A model generated the notes under the pieces. It was not told the origin of the DNA. It saw nothing but the letters and a program-made list of their open reading frames with translations, and did not search any database. From contig NZ_WBKI01000004.1 in NCBI RefSeq assembly GCF_008830365.1, positions 124,001-188,000 on the forward strand: DNA of 64,000 nt, in the 5' to 3' direction. Made by a program: the position numbers and the translations under genes. This DNA comes from Serratia proteamaculans (GTDB taxonomy: Bacteria > Pseudomonadota > Gammaproteobacteria > Enterobacterales > Enterobacteriaceae). This document shows positions 34,143 through 46,230 of this stretch, piece after piece. How positions within the stretch are numbered: the stretch's first letter is position 1; each line of letters begins with the position of its first letter.

Positions 34143-35127
34143 ATAGGCTATAGCTAAATGAATTGAAAGGGTTAAAAAACAGCACCGCAAGATACGCAAT
34201 AAAACCACATAATAACAGAGCGCCTGCCAGATGACCGATACGATGTTTACGCCCAATGCACAGGGCGCTGAGCACAATGCTGACTGCCAGCATCACCCAG
34301 TAATCGCGGTGGAAGGCGGCGCCATCGACACTGCCCGGAGACAGCAGGGCGGGGACGCCCAGTACGATCACCGTATTGAAAATGTTGGAGCCGATGATAT
34401 TACCAATCGCCATATCATCCTCCCCCTTTAGTGCCCCGGCAATGGAGGTGGCCAGCTCCGGCAGGCTGGTGCCGATAGCGATAATGGTCAAACCGACCAC
34501 CAACTCACTCATGCCGAAATAGTGCGCAATCACCGTGGCGTTATCGACCACCATTTTGGAAGACAGCGGCAGAATGATAAAGGCCAGCACCAGCCACAAC
34601 ACCGCCACGGTGTTGCTGCTGTCCTGCGGCAGTTCAGCCATTTGTTCCACGGTCAGGCTGTCGTTGCCTTCGCGCTGCGCCAGCCGGGCAATTTTCAACA
34701 TCAACAGAATGAATACGGCGGCGGCGGCCAACAGCACCACGCCATCCAACCGACTCAGCGTGCCGTCCATCAGCACAAAACCGCACAATACTGTGACCGC
34801 CAACATCAGCGGCAGTTCGCGGCGCAATACTTCGGAACGCGCAGCCAGCGGGTGGATCAACGCGGCAACACCAAGGATCAGTAAAATATTGGTGATGTTG
34901 GAACCCAATACGTTCCCCACCGCCATATCTATTTGCCCGTTCAGCGCGGCGGTGGTCGACACAAACAGTTCCGGCAGTGAGGTGCCGATACCGACGATGG
35001 TCATGCCGATAATCAGCGGTGGCACACCAAGTGAACGAGAAATGACCGCAGCACCGTAAACTAAGCGGTCTGCACCATATACCAGTAAAAATAAACCAAC
35101 GATTAATAAAGCTATCGCGAGAAACAT
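34141..35127 (-). CDS. yrbG: Sodium/calcium exchanger-like protein YrbG
   Basis: A 328-residue inner-membrane protein of the CaCA family with ten predicted helices in two inverted halves. The alpha repeats are GIGTSLPELFVSTTAALNG and AIGTSLPELATSIAGALKG, each followed by GNxxGSNxxN, the cation-binding signature. Function is not essential and not clearly defined in E. coli. It is the first gene of the minus-strand kds/lpt operon; the divergent mla operon starts 303 bp away and the space 35128-35430 must hold both promoters; I saw no gene in it. Confidence 0.95.
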   Translation of the reverse strand: MFLAIALLIVGLFLLVYGADRLVYGAAVISRSLGVPPLIIGMTIVGIGTSLPELFVSTTAALNGQIDMAVGNVLGSNITNILLILGVAALIHPLAARSEVLRRELPLMLAVTVLCGFVLMDGTLSRLDGVVLLAAAAVFILLMLKIARLAQREGNDSLTVEQMAELPQDSSNTVAVLWLVLAFIILPLSSKMVVDNATVIAHYFGMSELVVGLTIIAIGTSLPELATSIAGALKGEDDMAIGNIIGSNIFNTVIVLGVPALLSPGSVDGAAFHRDYWVMLAVSIVLSALCIGRKHRIGHLAGALLLCGFIAYLAVLFFNPFNSFSYSL

Positions 35128-35430
35128 GCAGGGTCCTTTGTTGGGAATTATCCCGGTTCGTTGGTTAAAAGCCGTAATTCGGCTATCTTGCTTTGCCCTC
35201 CGTTGCGCAGACTAAAGCCGCAGCAACGGGATTTCCCGGCTAATATATGAACACTTTCGTTTTTTTTCGTTATGGCGCCAATTTTGACCGGGTGGCGCGT
35301 AAAAGTAAAACCTATGGCACCATTGGTAGCGAAATGCCGGTAAGTTTTTGTAAAGATGAGACGCATTGCGCCCGTTGCTTTAACATCGCGGGTAGATTTG
35401 GCAAAAATGAGCCGTAAAGGATCCATTAAC

Positions 35431-36246
35431 ATGCACCAGAAGGCAGAGAATCTGGTCGAAGTTCGCGACATGACTTTCTCGCGCGGCGATCGACTGATAT
35501 TCGAAGACATCAACCTGACGGTTCCCCGTGGCAAGGTGACGGCGATCATGGGGCCGTCCGGTATTGGTAAAACGACGCTGCTGCGTTTGATTGGCGGCCA
35601 GCTGGCACCGGACAGCGGTGAGATCTGGTTTGATGGCGATAACATACCCGCGTTGTCCCGCCATCAGCTGTATGAAGCGCGCAAAAAAATGAGCATGCTG
35701 TTCCAGTCAGGCGCGCTGTTTACCGATCTGACGGTATTTGAAAACGTGGCTTATCCGCTGCGTGAACACAGCCGTTTGCCGGAACCGATCCTGCGTAGCA
35801 CGGTGATGATGAAGTTGGAGGCGGTTGGGCTGCGAGGTGCGGCTGAGCTGATGCCCAATGAGTTGTCAGGCGGTATGGCGCGGCGTGCCGCGTTGGCGCG
35901 GGCGATAGCGCTCGACCCAGAGATGATCATGTTCGATGAGCCTTTCGTCGGCCAGGATCCGATCACCATGGGTGTGCTGGTGAAGCTGATCGATGAGCTC
36001 AATCACGCGCTGGGCATCACCTGCATCGTGGTTTCGCACGACGTGCCGGAGGTGCTGAGCATCGCCGACTACGCTTACATTGTTGCCGATCATCGGGTGA
36101 TTGCCGAAGGCACGGCGCAAGAATTACAGAACAATCCTGATGCGCGTGTGCGCCAGTTCCTGGATGGTATTGCCGATGGGCCGGTACCTTTCCGTTATCC
36201 GGCCGGCGATTATCAGGCCGAGCTGTTAGGTTTAGGGAGTAAATAA
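35431..36246 (+). CDS. mlaF: Phospholipid ABC transporter ATPase MlaF
   Basis: A 271-residue ABC ATPase. Walker [10 protein letters not shown], signature [15 protein letters not shown], Walker [17 protein letters not shown] 35431 aligns with the E. coli start and has AAAGGAT upstream; earlier in-frame ATGs at 35356 and 35407 would add unmatched residues. MlaF with MlaE, MlaD and MlaB forms the inner-membrane complex that moves phospholipids between the outer and inner membranes to keep lipid asymmetry. The C-terminal [14 protein letters not shown] tail is the handle that contacts a second subunit. Confidence 0.97.
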   Translation: MHQKAENLVEVRDMTFSRGDRLIFEDINLTVPRGKVTAIMGPSGIGKTTLLRLIGGQLAPDSGEIWFDGDNIPALSRHQLYEARKKMSMLFQSGALFTDLTVFENVAYPLREHSRLPEPILRSTVMMKLEAVGLRGAAELMPNELSGGMARRAALARAIALDPEMIMFDEPFVGQDPITMGVLVKLIDELNHALGITCIVVSHDVPEVLSIADYAYIVADHRVIAEGTAQELQNNPDARVRQFLDGIADGPVPFRYPAGDYQAELLGLGSK

Positions 36247-36250
36247 GCTG

Positions 36251-37033
36251 ATGTTATTACAGGCGTTAGCGTCGTTAGGACGCCGTGGCATCAACACCAG
36301 CGCCAGCTTTGGGCGCGCCGGATTGATGTTGTTCAACGCGCTGGTCGGGCGGCCTGAACCGCGTAAGCAGTGGCCGCTGTTGCTCAAGCAAATGCATAGC
36401 GTGGGCGTACAGTCGCTGTTGATCATCATGGTTTCCGGGGTGTTTATCGGCATGGTGCTGGGCCTGCAGGGTTATCTGGTGCTGACTACGTATAGCGCCG
36501 AAGCCAGTCTGGGCATGATGGTGGCGTTATCGCTGCTGCGTGAACTGGGCCCGGTGGTCACCGCACTGTTGTTTGCCGGCCGAGCCGGTTCCGCGCTGAC
36601 GGCCGAAATTGGTCTGATGAAGGCGACCGAGCAAATATCCAGCCTGGAAATGATGGCGGTCGATCCGCTGCGGCGTATTGTTGCACCGCGCTTCTGGGCC
36701 GGTTTGATCAGTATGCCATTGTTGACGCTTATCTTTGTCGCGCTGGGCATCTGGGGCGGCTCGGTGGTTGGCGTGGACTGGAAGGGCATAGACAGTGGCT
36801 TCTTCTGGTCGGCGATGCAGGGCGCGGTAGAGTGGAGAAAAGACTTGCTCAACTGCCTGATCAAGAGCGTGGTTTTTGCCATTACCGTGACCTGGATTGC
36901 CATCTTCAACGGCTATGATGCGGTACCGACCTCTGAAGGGATTAGCCGGGCAACAACGCGTACCGTGGTACATTCGTCACTGGCGGTGTTGGGATTGGAT
37001 TTCGTGCTGACAGCACTGATGTTTGGGAATTGA
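36251..37033 (+). CDS. mlaE: Phospholipid ABC transporter permease MlaE
   Basis: A 260-residue permease, the usual length. An amphipathic N-terminal helix and five or six membrane segments are seen; the conserved [21 protein letters not shown] (in part) coupling region interacts with MlaF. It starts four bases after the mlaF stop and is followed by mlaD with a four-base gap. Confidence 0.97.
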   Translation: MLLQALASLGRRGINTSASFGRAGLMLFNALVGRPEPRKQWPLLLKQMHSVGVQSLLIIMVSGVFIGMVLGLQGYLVLTTYSAEASLGMMVALSLLRELGPVVTALLFAGRAGSALTAEIGLMKATEQISSLEMMAVDPLRRIVAPRFWAGLISMPLLTLIFVALGIWGGSVVGVDWKGIDSGFFWSAMQGAVEWRKDLLNCLIKSVVFAITVTWIAIFNGYDAVPTSEGISRATTRTVVHSSLAVLGLDFVLTALMFGN

Positions 37034-37037
37034 TTCG

Positions 37038-37571
37038 ATGCAAACGAAGAAGAGTGAAATCTGGGTTGGGGCATTTATGCTGATTGCGCTGTGCGCCATC
37101 GTGTTTTTGTGCCTGCAAGTGGCGAACATTAAGTCGATTGGTAACGAACCGACCTACCGTATTTACGCGACCTTCGATAATATCGGCGGTCTGAAAGCGC
37201 GTTCACCGGTGAAGATCGGCGGGGTAATGATAGGCCGGGTGGCCGATATCTCGCTTGATCCGAAAACCTATACGCCGCGCGTCGCCCTGGACATCCAGGA
37301 TAAATTCGACCAGATCCCGGACACCAGCTCGCTGGCGATCCGCACCTCCGGCCTGCTGGGGGAGCAATATCTGGCACTGAACGTCGGTTTTGAAGATCCG
37401 GATATGGGCACCGCCATTTTGAAAGACGGCGGCACTATTCAGGACACCAAATCAGCCATGGTACTGGAAGATCTGATCGGCCAGTTCCTGTATAAGAGCG
37501 GCGGTCAGGATGACGCAGCCAAAGCGGGCGACGCGACTGCTGCGCCGCAACCTGCTGCCCCTATTCATTAA
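37038..37571 (+). CDS. mlaD: Phospholipid transporter MCE-domain subunit MlaD
   Basis: A 177-residue protein anchored by one N-terminal helix (about residues 8-28) with an MCE domain (about 38-116, including [19 protein letters not shown] in part) and a C-terminal helical, alanine-rich tail. Six copies form a ring through which phospholipids pass. ATG 37038 ([11 protein letters not shown]) matches E. coli; the frame is open to 37023 but that lies in mlaE. Confidence 0.97.
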   Translation: MQTKKSEIWVGAFMLIALCAIVFLCLQVANIKSIGNEPTYRIYATFDNIGGLKARSPVKIGGVMIGRVADISLDPKTYTPRVALDIQDKFDQIPDTSSLAIRTSGLLGEQYLALNVGFEDPDMGTAILKDGGTIQDTKSAMVLEDLIGQFLYKSGGQDDAAKAGDATAAPQPAAPIH

Positions 37572-37585
37572 GAGAGGAAACCTGC

Positions 37586-38215
37586 ATGTTTAAACGTTTA
37601 CTTATGGTTGCTCTGCTGGTGGTTGCGCCGCTGGCGAATGCGGTCGATCAAACCAATCCTTATAGCCTGATGCAAGACGCGGCTCAAAAGACCTTCACCC
37701 GTCTGAAAACCGAGCAGCCAAAGATCAAGCAGGATCCTAACTACCTTCGTTCCGTAGTACATCAGGAACTGATGCCATTTGTGCAGATCAAATACGCCGG
37801 TGCGCTGGTGTTGGGCCGTTATTACAAAGACGCGACGCCGGCACAGCGTGAAGCTTACTTCACCGCATTCCAGGCTTATCTGGAGCAGGCCTATGGCCAG
37901 GCACTGGCTATGTACCACGGCCAAACTTACCAGATTGAACCTGAAAAGCCGCTGGATAATGCCGACATTGTGGCCATTCGCGTGACCATCATTGATCAAG
38001 GCGGTCGTCCGCCGGTGCGTCTGGATTTCCAATGGCGCAAAAACAGCAAAACGGGTTACTGGCAGGCATATGACATGATTGCCGAAGGCGTCAGCATGAT
38101 CACCACCAAGCAAAACGAGTGGGCATCTACCCTGCGTACCCAAGGGATTGACGGCCTGACCAAACAGCTGCAGGCAGCGGCGCAGCGTCCAATCACGCTG
38201 GATCAGAAAAACTGA
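37586..38215 (+). CDS. mlaC: Periplasmic phospholipid-binding protein MlaC
   Basis: A 209-residue periplasmic shuttle protein. Signal peptide of about 20 residues ([15 protein letters not shown]), then the MlaC/Tol2 domain with [20 protein letters not shown] (in part) and [13 protein letters not shown]. It carries phospholipids between the outer-membrane MlaA-OmpC complex and MlaFEDB. A GAGAGGAAA ribosome binding site precedes it. The stop overlaps the mlaB start by one base. Confidence 0.97.
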   Translation: MFKRLLMVALLVVAPLANAVDQTNPYSLMQDAAQKTFTRLKTEQPKIKQDPNYLRSVVHQELMPFVQIKYAGALVLGRYYKDATPAQREAYFTAFQAYLEQAYGQALAMYHGQTYQIEPEKPLDNADIVAIRVTIIDQGGRPPVRLDFQWRKNSKTGYWQAYDMIAEGVSMITTKQNEWASTLRTQGIDGLTKQLQAAAQRPITLDQKN

Positions 38216-38517
38216 TGACCACGGTCCTCAGCTTTGAATCGCAGCAGCAGACCCTGATCCTGCGCGGTGAACTGGATCGGGAAACTCTGTTGCCGCTGTG
38301 GGAACAGCGGGAAACGTTGCTGGCGGATAAAACCGTCCTCGACGTTACGCAACTGCAGCGTGTGGACTCTTCCGGGCTGGCATTGCTGGTACATCTGCGT
38401 GAACAGCAGCGTCAGCGCGGTGTGGAATTAAAAATTTCTGGCGTCAGCGATCGCCTGAAAACCTTGATCACGCTGTACAACCTGCAAGCAATAATGCCTG
38501 TTGATACCGCTGGTTAG
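38215..38517 (+). CDS. mlaB: STAS-domain subunit MlaB
   Basis: A 100-residue cytoplasmic STAS-domain protein. The central [21 protein letters not shown] is the hallmark of the domain (given in part), with the conserved serine-glycine. It binds MlaF and is needed for assembly and activity of the transporter. Coupled to mlaC (TGATG); a clear terminator follows at 38558. Confidence 0.95.
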   Translation: MTTVLSFESQQQTLILRGELDRETLLPLWEQRETLLADKTVLDVTQLQRVDSSGLALLVHLREQQRQRGVELKISGVSDRLKTLITLYNLQAIMPVDTAG

Positions 38518-38557
38518 CCCTACTTTCGGCTGGCTATAGACGGTTTCTCCTCAGAAC

Positions 38558-38584
38558 GCCCCTGTTACACAGGGGCTTTTTCTT
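38558..38584 (+). terminator. Intrinsic terminator of the mla operon
   Basis: Arms GCCCCTG and CAGGGGC with a TTACA loop, followed by TTTTTCTTT. Classical rho-independent layout. Confidence 0.85.
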
Positions 38585-38657
38585 TAGTTTAAGAAAACGT
38601 CTGATTCCACTAAGATGTCAGGCTGATTATGATCCTTTTGATGCAGAACTGGATACT

Positions 38658-38912
38658 ATGGAAAATAACGAGATTAAAGACGTGTTGATGCGAGCATTGG
38701 CACTGGATGAAGCACATGTTACTGGCGACGGTAGCCATTTTCAGGTGATTGTGGTCGGTGAGCTATTTGCTGCCATGAGCCGCGTCAAGAAACAACAGAC
38801 GGTGTATGCACCGCTGATGGAATACATTGCGGACAACCGCATTCATGCCTTGTCGATTAAGGCATACACCCCTGAAGAGTGGCAGCGAGACCGCAAACTC
38901 AACGGATTTTAA
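38658..38912 (+). CDS. ibaG: BolA-family protein IbaG
   Basis: An 84-residue BolA-like protein (formerly YrbA). It shows the class II KH-like fold pattern with [24 protein letters not shown] (in part) and the conserved histidine in [18 protein letters not shown]. It interacts with monothiol glutaredoxin and iron-sulphur clusters and affects acid tolerance. It has its own promoter after the mla terminator and is followed closely by murA, as in E. coli. Confidence 0.95.
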   Translation: MENNEIKDVLMRALALDEAHVTGDGSHFQVIVVGELFAAMSRVKKQQTVYAPLMEYIADNRIHALSIKAYTPEEWQRDRKLNGF

Positions 38913-38949
38913 GGCTGTTTGCCCAGCGGGGCGGGCAGCGTCAGTTTAG

Positions 38950-40227
<1,278 letters not shown>

Positions 40228-40237
40228 TCTGTTGGAT

Positions 40238-40299
40238 GCCGGGGTGTTGCCCCGGCGGAAATGTAGTATTGAAGGGTCTGGCTTTGCCGGGCCCTTTTT
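40238..40299 (+). terminator. murA terminator (tandem hairpins)
   Basis: First hairpin arms GCCGGGG and CCCCGGC (40238-40256). Second hairpin arms GGGTCTGGC and GCCGGGCCC (with two G-T pairs) with a TTT loop, followed by TTTTT up to 40299. The end touches the degS stop codon on the other strand. Confidence 0.8.
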
Positions 40300-41356
40300 A
40301 ATTGTTATCTTCCGGGAATTCACCCACCGTCATCTTCAGCGTGATGCGTTTGCCCTCGCGCAGTACGACCACCGGAATTTCTGTACCGGGGCGGATCTCC
40401 GCCACCTGATCCATGGTCTCCAATACCGATATTGCCGGTTTGTTGTCGACATTGATAATCACGTCGTTGATATGGAAGCCGGCGTTACCTGCCGGTCCGT
40501 TCGGCGTAATTTCGGTCACGATAATGCCTTGCAGGCGATCGATGCCGGAATTGGACGAGCGCAGGGGAATAATTTCTTTACCCTGAATACCGAAATAACC
40601 ACGAATGACGCGGCCGTCACGGATCAGTTTATCCATGATCTTGGTAGCCAGCTCTATGGGAATAGCGAAGCCCAAACCTTCCGGCGTTTCCCCATCGGTG
40701 ATTTTATCGTAGGTCAGGGTATTGATACCGATTAACTCACCCAGCGAGTTGACCAGCGCGCCACCCGAATTGCCGCGGTTAATCGAGGCATCGGTCTGCA
40801 GGAAGGTTTGGCGCCCGGTGGTGCTCATACTGATACGACCGGTGGCGCTGAGGATCCCCTGAGTAACAGTCTGGCCGAGATTATAGGGGTTGCCGATAGC
40901 CAGCACGACGTCACCCACGTGAGCGGTACGGGCGGTATTGATTGGGATAACCGGCAGGTTGCCCGGATCTATTTTCAACACCGCCAGATCGGTCAGGCTG
41001 TCAGATCCGACCAACAAGGCTTCATAGCGGCGGCCATCCTGGACGACCACGGTAATTTGTTGCGCATCTTTGATCACATGGCGATTGGTCAGGATATAAC
41101 CGCGATCGTTCATGATCACCCCGGAACCCAGCGACAAAACGTTGGTGGTGCCATTTATATTGCGGTTGTAGATATTCACGACGGCAGGCGCAGCGCGGCG
41201 TACCGCTTTGTTGTAGCTGACCGGTGTTTCGTCACGGGTACTATCATGTTTGTCTGCGAACAGGGTATTGGAGGAACGTAGCACGGGAAGCGCAGCCAGC
41301 AGCAGGCCGGCAACGATTAGACCAATAACGACGGAACGCAAGAGCTTAGCAAACAT
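40298..41356 (-). CDS. degS: Outer-membrane stress sensor protease DegS
   Basis: A 352-residue membrane-anchored serine protease. One N-terminal transmembrane helix (about residues 8-27), a trypsin-like domain with TNRHVIKD (His), LAVLKID (Asp) and Ser197 in NRGNSGGALVN, and a single PDZ domain (about 255-350). It cleaves RseA when its PDZ binds C-termini of misfolded porins, starting the sigma-E response. It lies downstream of degQ on the same strand, 96 bp away. Confidence 0.97.
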   Translation of the reverse strand: MFAKLLRSVVIGLIVAGLLLAALPVLRSSNTLFADKHDSTRDETPVSYNKAVRRAAPAVVNIYNRNINGTTNVLSLGSGVIMNDRGYILTNRHVIKDAQQITVVVQDGRRYEALLVGSDSLTDLAVLKIDPGNLPVIPINTARTAHVGDVVLAIGNPYNLGQTVTQGILSATGRISMSTTGRQTFLQTDASINRGNSGGALVNSLGELIGINTLTYDKITDGETPEGLGFAIPIELATKIMDKLIRDGRVIRGYFGIQGKEIIPLRSSNSGIDRLQGIIVTEITPNGPAGNAGFHINDVIINVDNKPAISVLETMDQVAEIRPGTEIPVVVLREGKRITLKMTVGEFPEDNN

Positions 41357-41405
41357 GGAGTTTTAGTACGTGAGGTAAAAGATACACGGAGGATAACATG
41401 AGAAT

Positions 41406-41438
41406 ACCGGGCGCAGTATGTCGCCGAGCCCGGTTTTT
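41406..41438. terminator. Hairpin between degQ and degS
   Basis: Arms ACCGGGC and GCCCGGT, 15-base loop, T-run (TTTTT) on the plus strand and TATTCT on the minus strand. On the minus strand it follows the degQ stop, suggesting degS has its own promoter behind it. Confidence 0.5.
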
Positions 41439-41452
41439 AAACAAATTACCGA

Positions 41453-42823
41453 TTAACGCAACAGCAGATAAATTGTTTCACCGCCGCGCACGATGTTCAG
41501 TGCCATCACCGGTGGTTTGGCTTCAAGTACCTTGCGTAACGCAGTGATGTTCTCAATACGCTGGCGGTTGATACCAATGATCACATCATCTTTCTGCAGT
41601 CCGATCTGCGCAGCCACAGAACCTTTATCGACTCTGTCGATCTTCACGCCCTTGTCGCCACTTGGAATGGCACCATTGCTGAGTGAAACACCCTGCAAGG
41701 CCGGAGAAAGCGTTTCGGCATTGGTGGAGGCACCATCGCTGTTATCCAGTGTAACGGAAACTTCCTGTGGCTTACCGTCGCGCAACAACCCGATCTTGAT
41801 GATTTTACCCGGCGCGGTGGTTCCCACCTTGGCACGCAGCTCCGCGAAGCTGCTGACGGCCTTGCCGTCGACGGAAACCAGAATGTCACCGGCTTTGATA
41901 CCCGCCTTGGCAGCGGCGGATTTAGGCAATACTTCGCTGACAAAGGCGCCGCGTTGGGTATCGGTATTAAACGCCTTGGCCATATCGGCGGTCATTTCAC
42001 TGCCTTTGATGCCCAGCAGACCGCGTTTGACTTCGCCAAACTCGATCAGCTGTTGGCTGAGGTTCTGCGCCATGTTGCTTGGGATGGCAAAGCCGATGCC
42101 CACGTTGCCGCCGCTTGGCGCCAAAATGGCGGTGTTGATGCCGATCAGCTCACCGTTGAGGTTAACCAGTGCGCCGCCGGAGTTACCGCGGTTGATGGAA
42201 GCATCGGTCTGAATGAAGTTTTCCAGCCCTTCCAGGTTCAGGCCGCTGCGGCCCAACGCAGAAATAATGCCGGAAGTCGCGGTCTGACCCAGGCCGAATG
42301 GGTTGCCGACGGCCACGGCAAAGTCGCCGACCCGCAGTTGATCGGAGTCCGCCATTTTTATCGCGGTCAGGTTTTTCACATCGTTGAGCTGCAGCAGGGC
42401 AATGTCGGACTGTTCGTCACGTCCCAACAACTTGGCATCCACTTCACGTCCGTCATTCAACTGTACGCTGATTTTGTCGGCGTTGTTGATCACGTGGTTG
42501 TTGGTCAACACATAGCCTTTGGCGGCGTCGATGATGACGCCAGAACCCAACCCTTCAAACGGACGTGTACTTTGTTGCTGCCCTGGGGCATCGGGGCCGA
42601 AGAAGCGTTTGAATTCCTCCGGAACCTGCTGACGCTGTATCTGTGTGCCTTCAACATGCACGCTGACGACGGCGGGCAGAACTTTTTCCAGCATCGGTGC
42701 CAGGCTTGGCAGCGGTTGTCCCTGAACGGCGACGGGCATCGCCGCGGTGGCTGCCGGTACGGAGGTCAGTGTGAGGCCAATACTCATTGCCAATGCACTA
42801 AGAATTAACGACTTTTTATTCAT
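41453..42823 (-). CDS. degQ: Periplasmic serine endoprotease DegQ
   Basis: A 456-residue HtrA-family protease. Signal peptide of about 27 residues (ILSALAMSIGLTLTSVPAATA in part), protease domain with TNNHVINNA (His), SDIALLQL (Asp) and Ser215 in NRGNSGGALVN, and two PDZ domains (about 260-350 and 365-456). It is a periplasmic protease/chaperone for misfolded proteins. The position upstream of degS and next to zapG identifies it as DegQ rather than DegP. Confidence 0.96.
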   Translation of the reverse strand: MNKKSLILSALAMSIGLTLTSVPAATAAMPVAVQGQPLPSLAPMLEKVLPAVVSVHVEGTQIQRQQVPEEFKRFFGPDAPGQQQSTRPFEGLGSGVIIDAAKGYVLTNNHVINNADKISVQLNDGREVDAKLLGRDEQSDIALLQLNDVKNLTAIKMADSDQLRVGDFAVAVGNPFGLGQTATSGIISALGRSGLNLEGLENFIQTDASINRGNSGGALVNLNGELIGINTAILAPSGGNVGIGFAIPSNMAQNLSQQLIEFGEVKRGLLGIKGSEMTADMAKAFNTDTQRGAFVSEVLPKSAAAKAGIKAGDILVSVDGKAVSSFAELRAKVGTTAPGKIIKIGLLRDGKPQEVSVTLDNSDGASTNAETLSPALQGVSLSNGAIPSGDKGVKIDRVDKGSVAAQIGLQKDDVIIGINRQRIENITALRKVLEAKPPVMALNIVRGGETIYLLLR

Positions 42824-42983
42824 TGATTATAACTCTCTCAATACCTGCCGGTGAAAGGGTGATGATAATGCAGCAGCACTACCATAGTGAAGGATAAGAC
42901 CGTGAATTTGCGTGAAAAGTTCACTCAGGCGCCAGCTTTAAGAATAGCTCAGCGTGGGGAAGAAAAACCGGGGAAAGCAAAGA

Positions 42984-43004
42984 CCCGTGGGACTGGCCCA
43001 CGGG
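42984..43004 (-). terminator. Terminator downstream of zapG
   Basis: Arms CCCGTGGG and CCCACGGG around ACTGG, 14 bases beyond the zapG stop. On the minus strand it is followed by T-rich TCTTTGCTTTCC, fitting an intrinsic terminator. Confidence 0.65.
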
Positions 43005-43017
43005 CGAAGAACGGCGT

Positions 43018-43419
43018 TTAGTCGCGGCGCGGACGTTCGCCACGCAGCAGGCCAGATGCGCCTTCAGAGTAATCGCGTGGCATCTCTACCGGCGTTTGAT
43101 CGTTATCCGCTTCGGCTTCGCTCAGGCGATAACGGAACGGGTTTTCCTGCATTGGCAGGTCCGGCAGCAGGTTGTTGGAGCTTTTCGCCATGTGCTGATA
43201 CAGCTGGCGATAGTCTCGTGCCATGTTGTCCAGCAGCTCAGCGCTACGGGCAAAGTGGCCGACCAACTCCTGGCGATACTCTTCCAGGTCGGTTTTGCTC
43301 TTGTCCAACTCATTTTGCAAAACTTGTTGTTGACGTAATTTACGGTTACCAAAACGCATCGCTACCGCACCAATGACGATACCGACTACCAAACCAATCA
43401 GCGCATACTCCCAGGTCAT
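43018..43419 (-). CDS. zapG: Z-ring associated protein ZapG (YhcB)
   Basis: A 133-residue DUF1043 protein. One N-terminal membrane helix (about residues 3-23, YALIGLVVGIVIGAVAM) is followed by a long cytoplasmic coiled coil (about 30-90) and a charged disordered tail. In E. coli it links division, cell-shape and envelope synthesis and its loss causes filamentation. Standard location between degQ and zapE. The 231 bp to zapE hold divergent promoters. Confidence 0.95.
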   Translation of the reverse strand: MTWEYALIGLVVGIVIGAVAMRFGNRKLRQQQVLQNELDKSKTDLEEYRQELVGHFARSAELLDNMARDYRQLYQHMAKSSNNLLPDLPMQENPFRYRLSEAEADNDQTPVEMPRDYSEGASGLLRGERPRRD

Positions 43420-43650
43420 GATGACTCCTATTTTGACTTCGTTGTTCCGCAGGGATTTTTCACTTAATAATATCCACTATAACCGTTAACCTTGTCCGAG
43501 TGGAATCCTGATGAGCCATGACCTGTTTTCTTCAGGGTTTTCAGTAGCGGCCTGAGCGGGTATTTGTAGCGATAAGGGCAAGAAGCCCCGTAAAATTGCC
43601 GCGAAAATGGGCTAAATAATTTCTAAGCGTTGTTAGGGAACATCGAACAG

Positions 43651-44781
43651 ATGCAGGCACAATCACCGTTATCACGCTACCAGCGGCTGCTTGCTGCGGG
43701 AGAATACCAGGCTGATGAAGTCCAGATGGAGGCCGTGACTCAACTGGATCATATCTATCAGGCATTATTGCAGCAGACGCCCGCTGTCAGTGCGTCGGTC
43801 GGTGGCCTGCGCGGCAAGTTCAACCGTTGGCTGGGCAAGAGCAGTGAAACGGCTCAGCAGCGCCCGGCTCAGGGCTTATATATGTGGGGCGGCGTTGGCC
43901 GCGGCAAGACCTGGCTGATGGATATGTTCTTCCACAGCCTGCCGGGGGACCGCAAACTGCGTCTGCATTTCCACCGTTTTATGCTGCGGGTGCACGAAGA
44001 GCTGACGGAGCTGCAGGGGCAGGAAAACCCACTTGAAATCATCGCTGACGGTTTCAAGGCGCAGACCGACGTGCTGTGTTTTGACGAATTCTTTGTTTCC
44101 GATATTACCGACGCCATGCTGCTGGCAACCTTGTTGCAGGCGCTGTTTGCCCGTGGCATTACGCTGGTAGCGACCTCCAATATTCCGCCAGACGATCTGT
44201 ACCGCAACGGCTTGCAGCGTGCGCGTTTCCTGCCAGCGATCGATCTGATTAACCAGTATTGTGACGTGATGAACGTTGATGCCGGCATTGATTACCGCTT
44301 GCGTACTTTGACTCAGGCCCATTTGTACCTGACGCCGCTTGATGAGCAGACCCGGCAGACCATGGACCGGATGTTTGTGAAGCTGGCCGGCAAGGAAGGG
44401 GAGGCGGCGCCGGTATTGCAGATTAATCACCGGCCGTTGCAGGCGATCCGCGCGGTAGACGGCGTGCTGGCAGTAGATTTCCACACGTTGTGCGAAGAGG
44501 CGCGTAGCCAGTTGGACTATATTGCATTGTCGCGCCTATACCACAGTGTGATCCTGTATAATGTGCGAATAATGGGCCCGTTGAAGGAAAATACTGCACG
44601 TCGCTTCCTGGCGTTGGTGGATGAATTTTACGAACGTCACGTCAAGCTTGTGATCGCCGCTGAAGCGTCGATGTTCGATATTTACCAGGGGGAACGGCTG
44701 AAGTTTGAGTACCAGCGCTGCCTGTCGCGGCTGCAAGAAATGCAGAGCGAGGAGTATCTGAAGTTGCCGCATCTGCCGTGA
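43651..44781 (+). CDS. zapE: Cell division ATPase ZapE
   Basis: A 376-residue AFG1-like P-loop ATPase. Walker A GGVGRGKTWLMDMF, Walker B VLCFDEFFVSDITDAM, sensor ATSNIPPDDLYRNGLQRARF (in part). It is recruited to the Z-ring late in division and weakens FtsZ bundles under anaerobic or heat stress. ATG 43651 matches the E. coli start; a longer frame to 43630 is unlikely. Divergent from zapG. Confidence 0.95.
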   Translation: MQAQSPLSRYQRLLAAGEYQADEVQMEAVTQLDHIYQALLQQTPAVSASVGGLRGKFNRWLGKSSETAQQRPAQGLYMWGGVGRGKTWLMDMFFHSLPGDRKLRLHFHRFMLRVHEELTELQGQENPLEIIADGFKAQTDVLCFDEFFVSDITDAMLLATLLQALFARGITLVATSNIPPDDLYRNGLQRARFLPAIDLINQYCDVMNVDAGIDYRLRTLTQAHLYLTPLDEQTRQTMDRMFVKLAGKEGEAAPVLQINHRPLQAIRAVDGVLAVDFHTLCEEARSQLDYIALSRLYHSVILYNVRIMGPLKENTARRFLALVDEFYERHVKLVIAAEASMFDIYQGERLKFEYQRCLSRLQEMQSEEYLKLPHLP

Positions 44782-44858
44782 CGCCCAGGGGGACCCTGAC
44801 CGCCGGTGTCCCCGCATTTCCGCCGTTAGCGCTAAATTGCGTTTCTATTCAAAAAGCG

Positions 44859-44888
44859 TTCGATCTTTGTGAGCGACTTCTCTATAAT
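44859..44888 (+). promoter_or_regulatory. Probable rplM-rpsI promoter
   Basis: TATAAT at 44883-44888 is a perfect -10; TTCGAT at 44859 is a weak -35 with an 18-bp spacer. The start would be near 44895, giving a leader of about 160 bases. In E. coli the rplM leader binds L13 for autogenous control; the corresponding region here (44900-45057) is rich in short complementary words. Confidence 0.6.
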
Positions 44889-44991
44889 CTTGCGACCCCA
44901 CGTTACAACAAAGTTTTTTTCCCAAAAACTTTTTAGTGCCGGCAATGGCTATTCGAAGGGGTAGGTTTGCTGGACTTGTATGGTCGTGTGA

Positions 44992-45486
<495 letters not shown>

Positions 45487-45498
45487 TCGGGATTATAG

Positions 45499-45894
<396 letters not shown>

Positions 45895-45931
45895 TTTTTT
45901 ACTGCCTCGGCAGTGGAATTTACGCCAAAAA

Positions 45932-45955
45932 CCCGGTGCTTCACCGGGTTTTTTT
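45932..45955 (+). terminator. Intrinsic terminator of rplM-rpsI
   Basis: Arms CCCGGTG and CACCGGG with a CTT loop, followed by TTTTTTT. The next 275 bp up to sspA hold the sspA promoter region and no visible gene. Confidence 0.9.
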
Positions 45956-46230
45956 ATGCCTGAAAATCAACTTGTCGCTACTAAAATCTTTGGTATATCA
46001 GACAATTCAATACGAAATCACCGTACAGCCCCCACAAAACAAGCAAAATCTGGTAAACTATCATCCACTTTTGCGCCTGTTCGCCATGCAGCAGTTATCA
46101 GTCTACCTCCGAGGTCGTTTTTATGACCTAAGGTTTCGCTGCAAGTTGCTGGCCTGCGGTCAAGATCATTCAGGATAGCAGCCTGTCCGTTGGCTATTCG
46201 CAGTATTTTCTAGATAACTTGGAGGTTTTC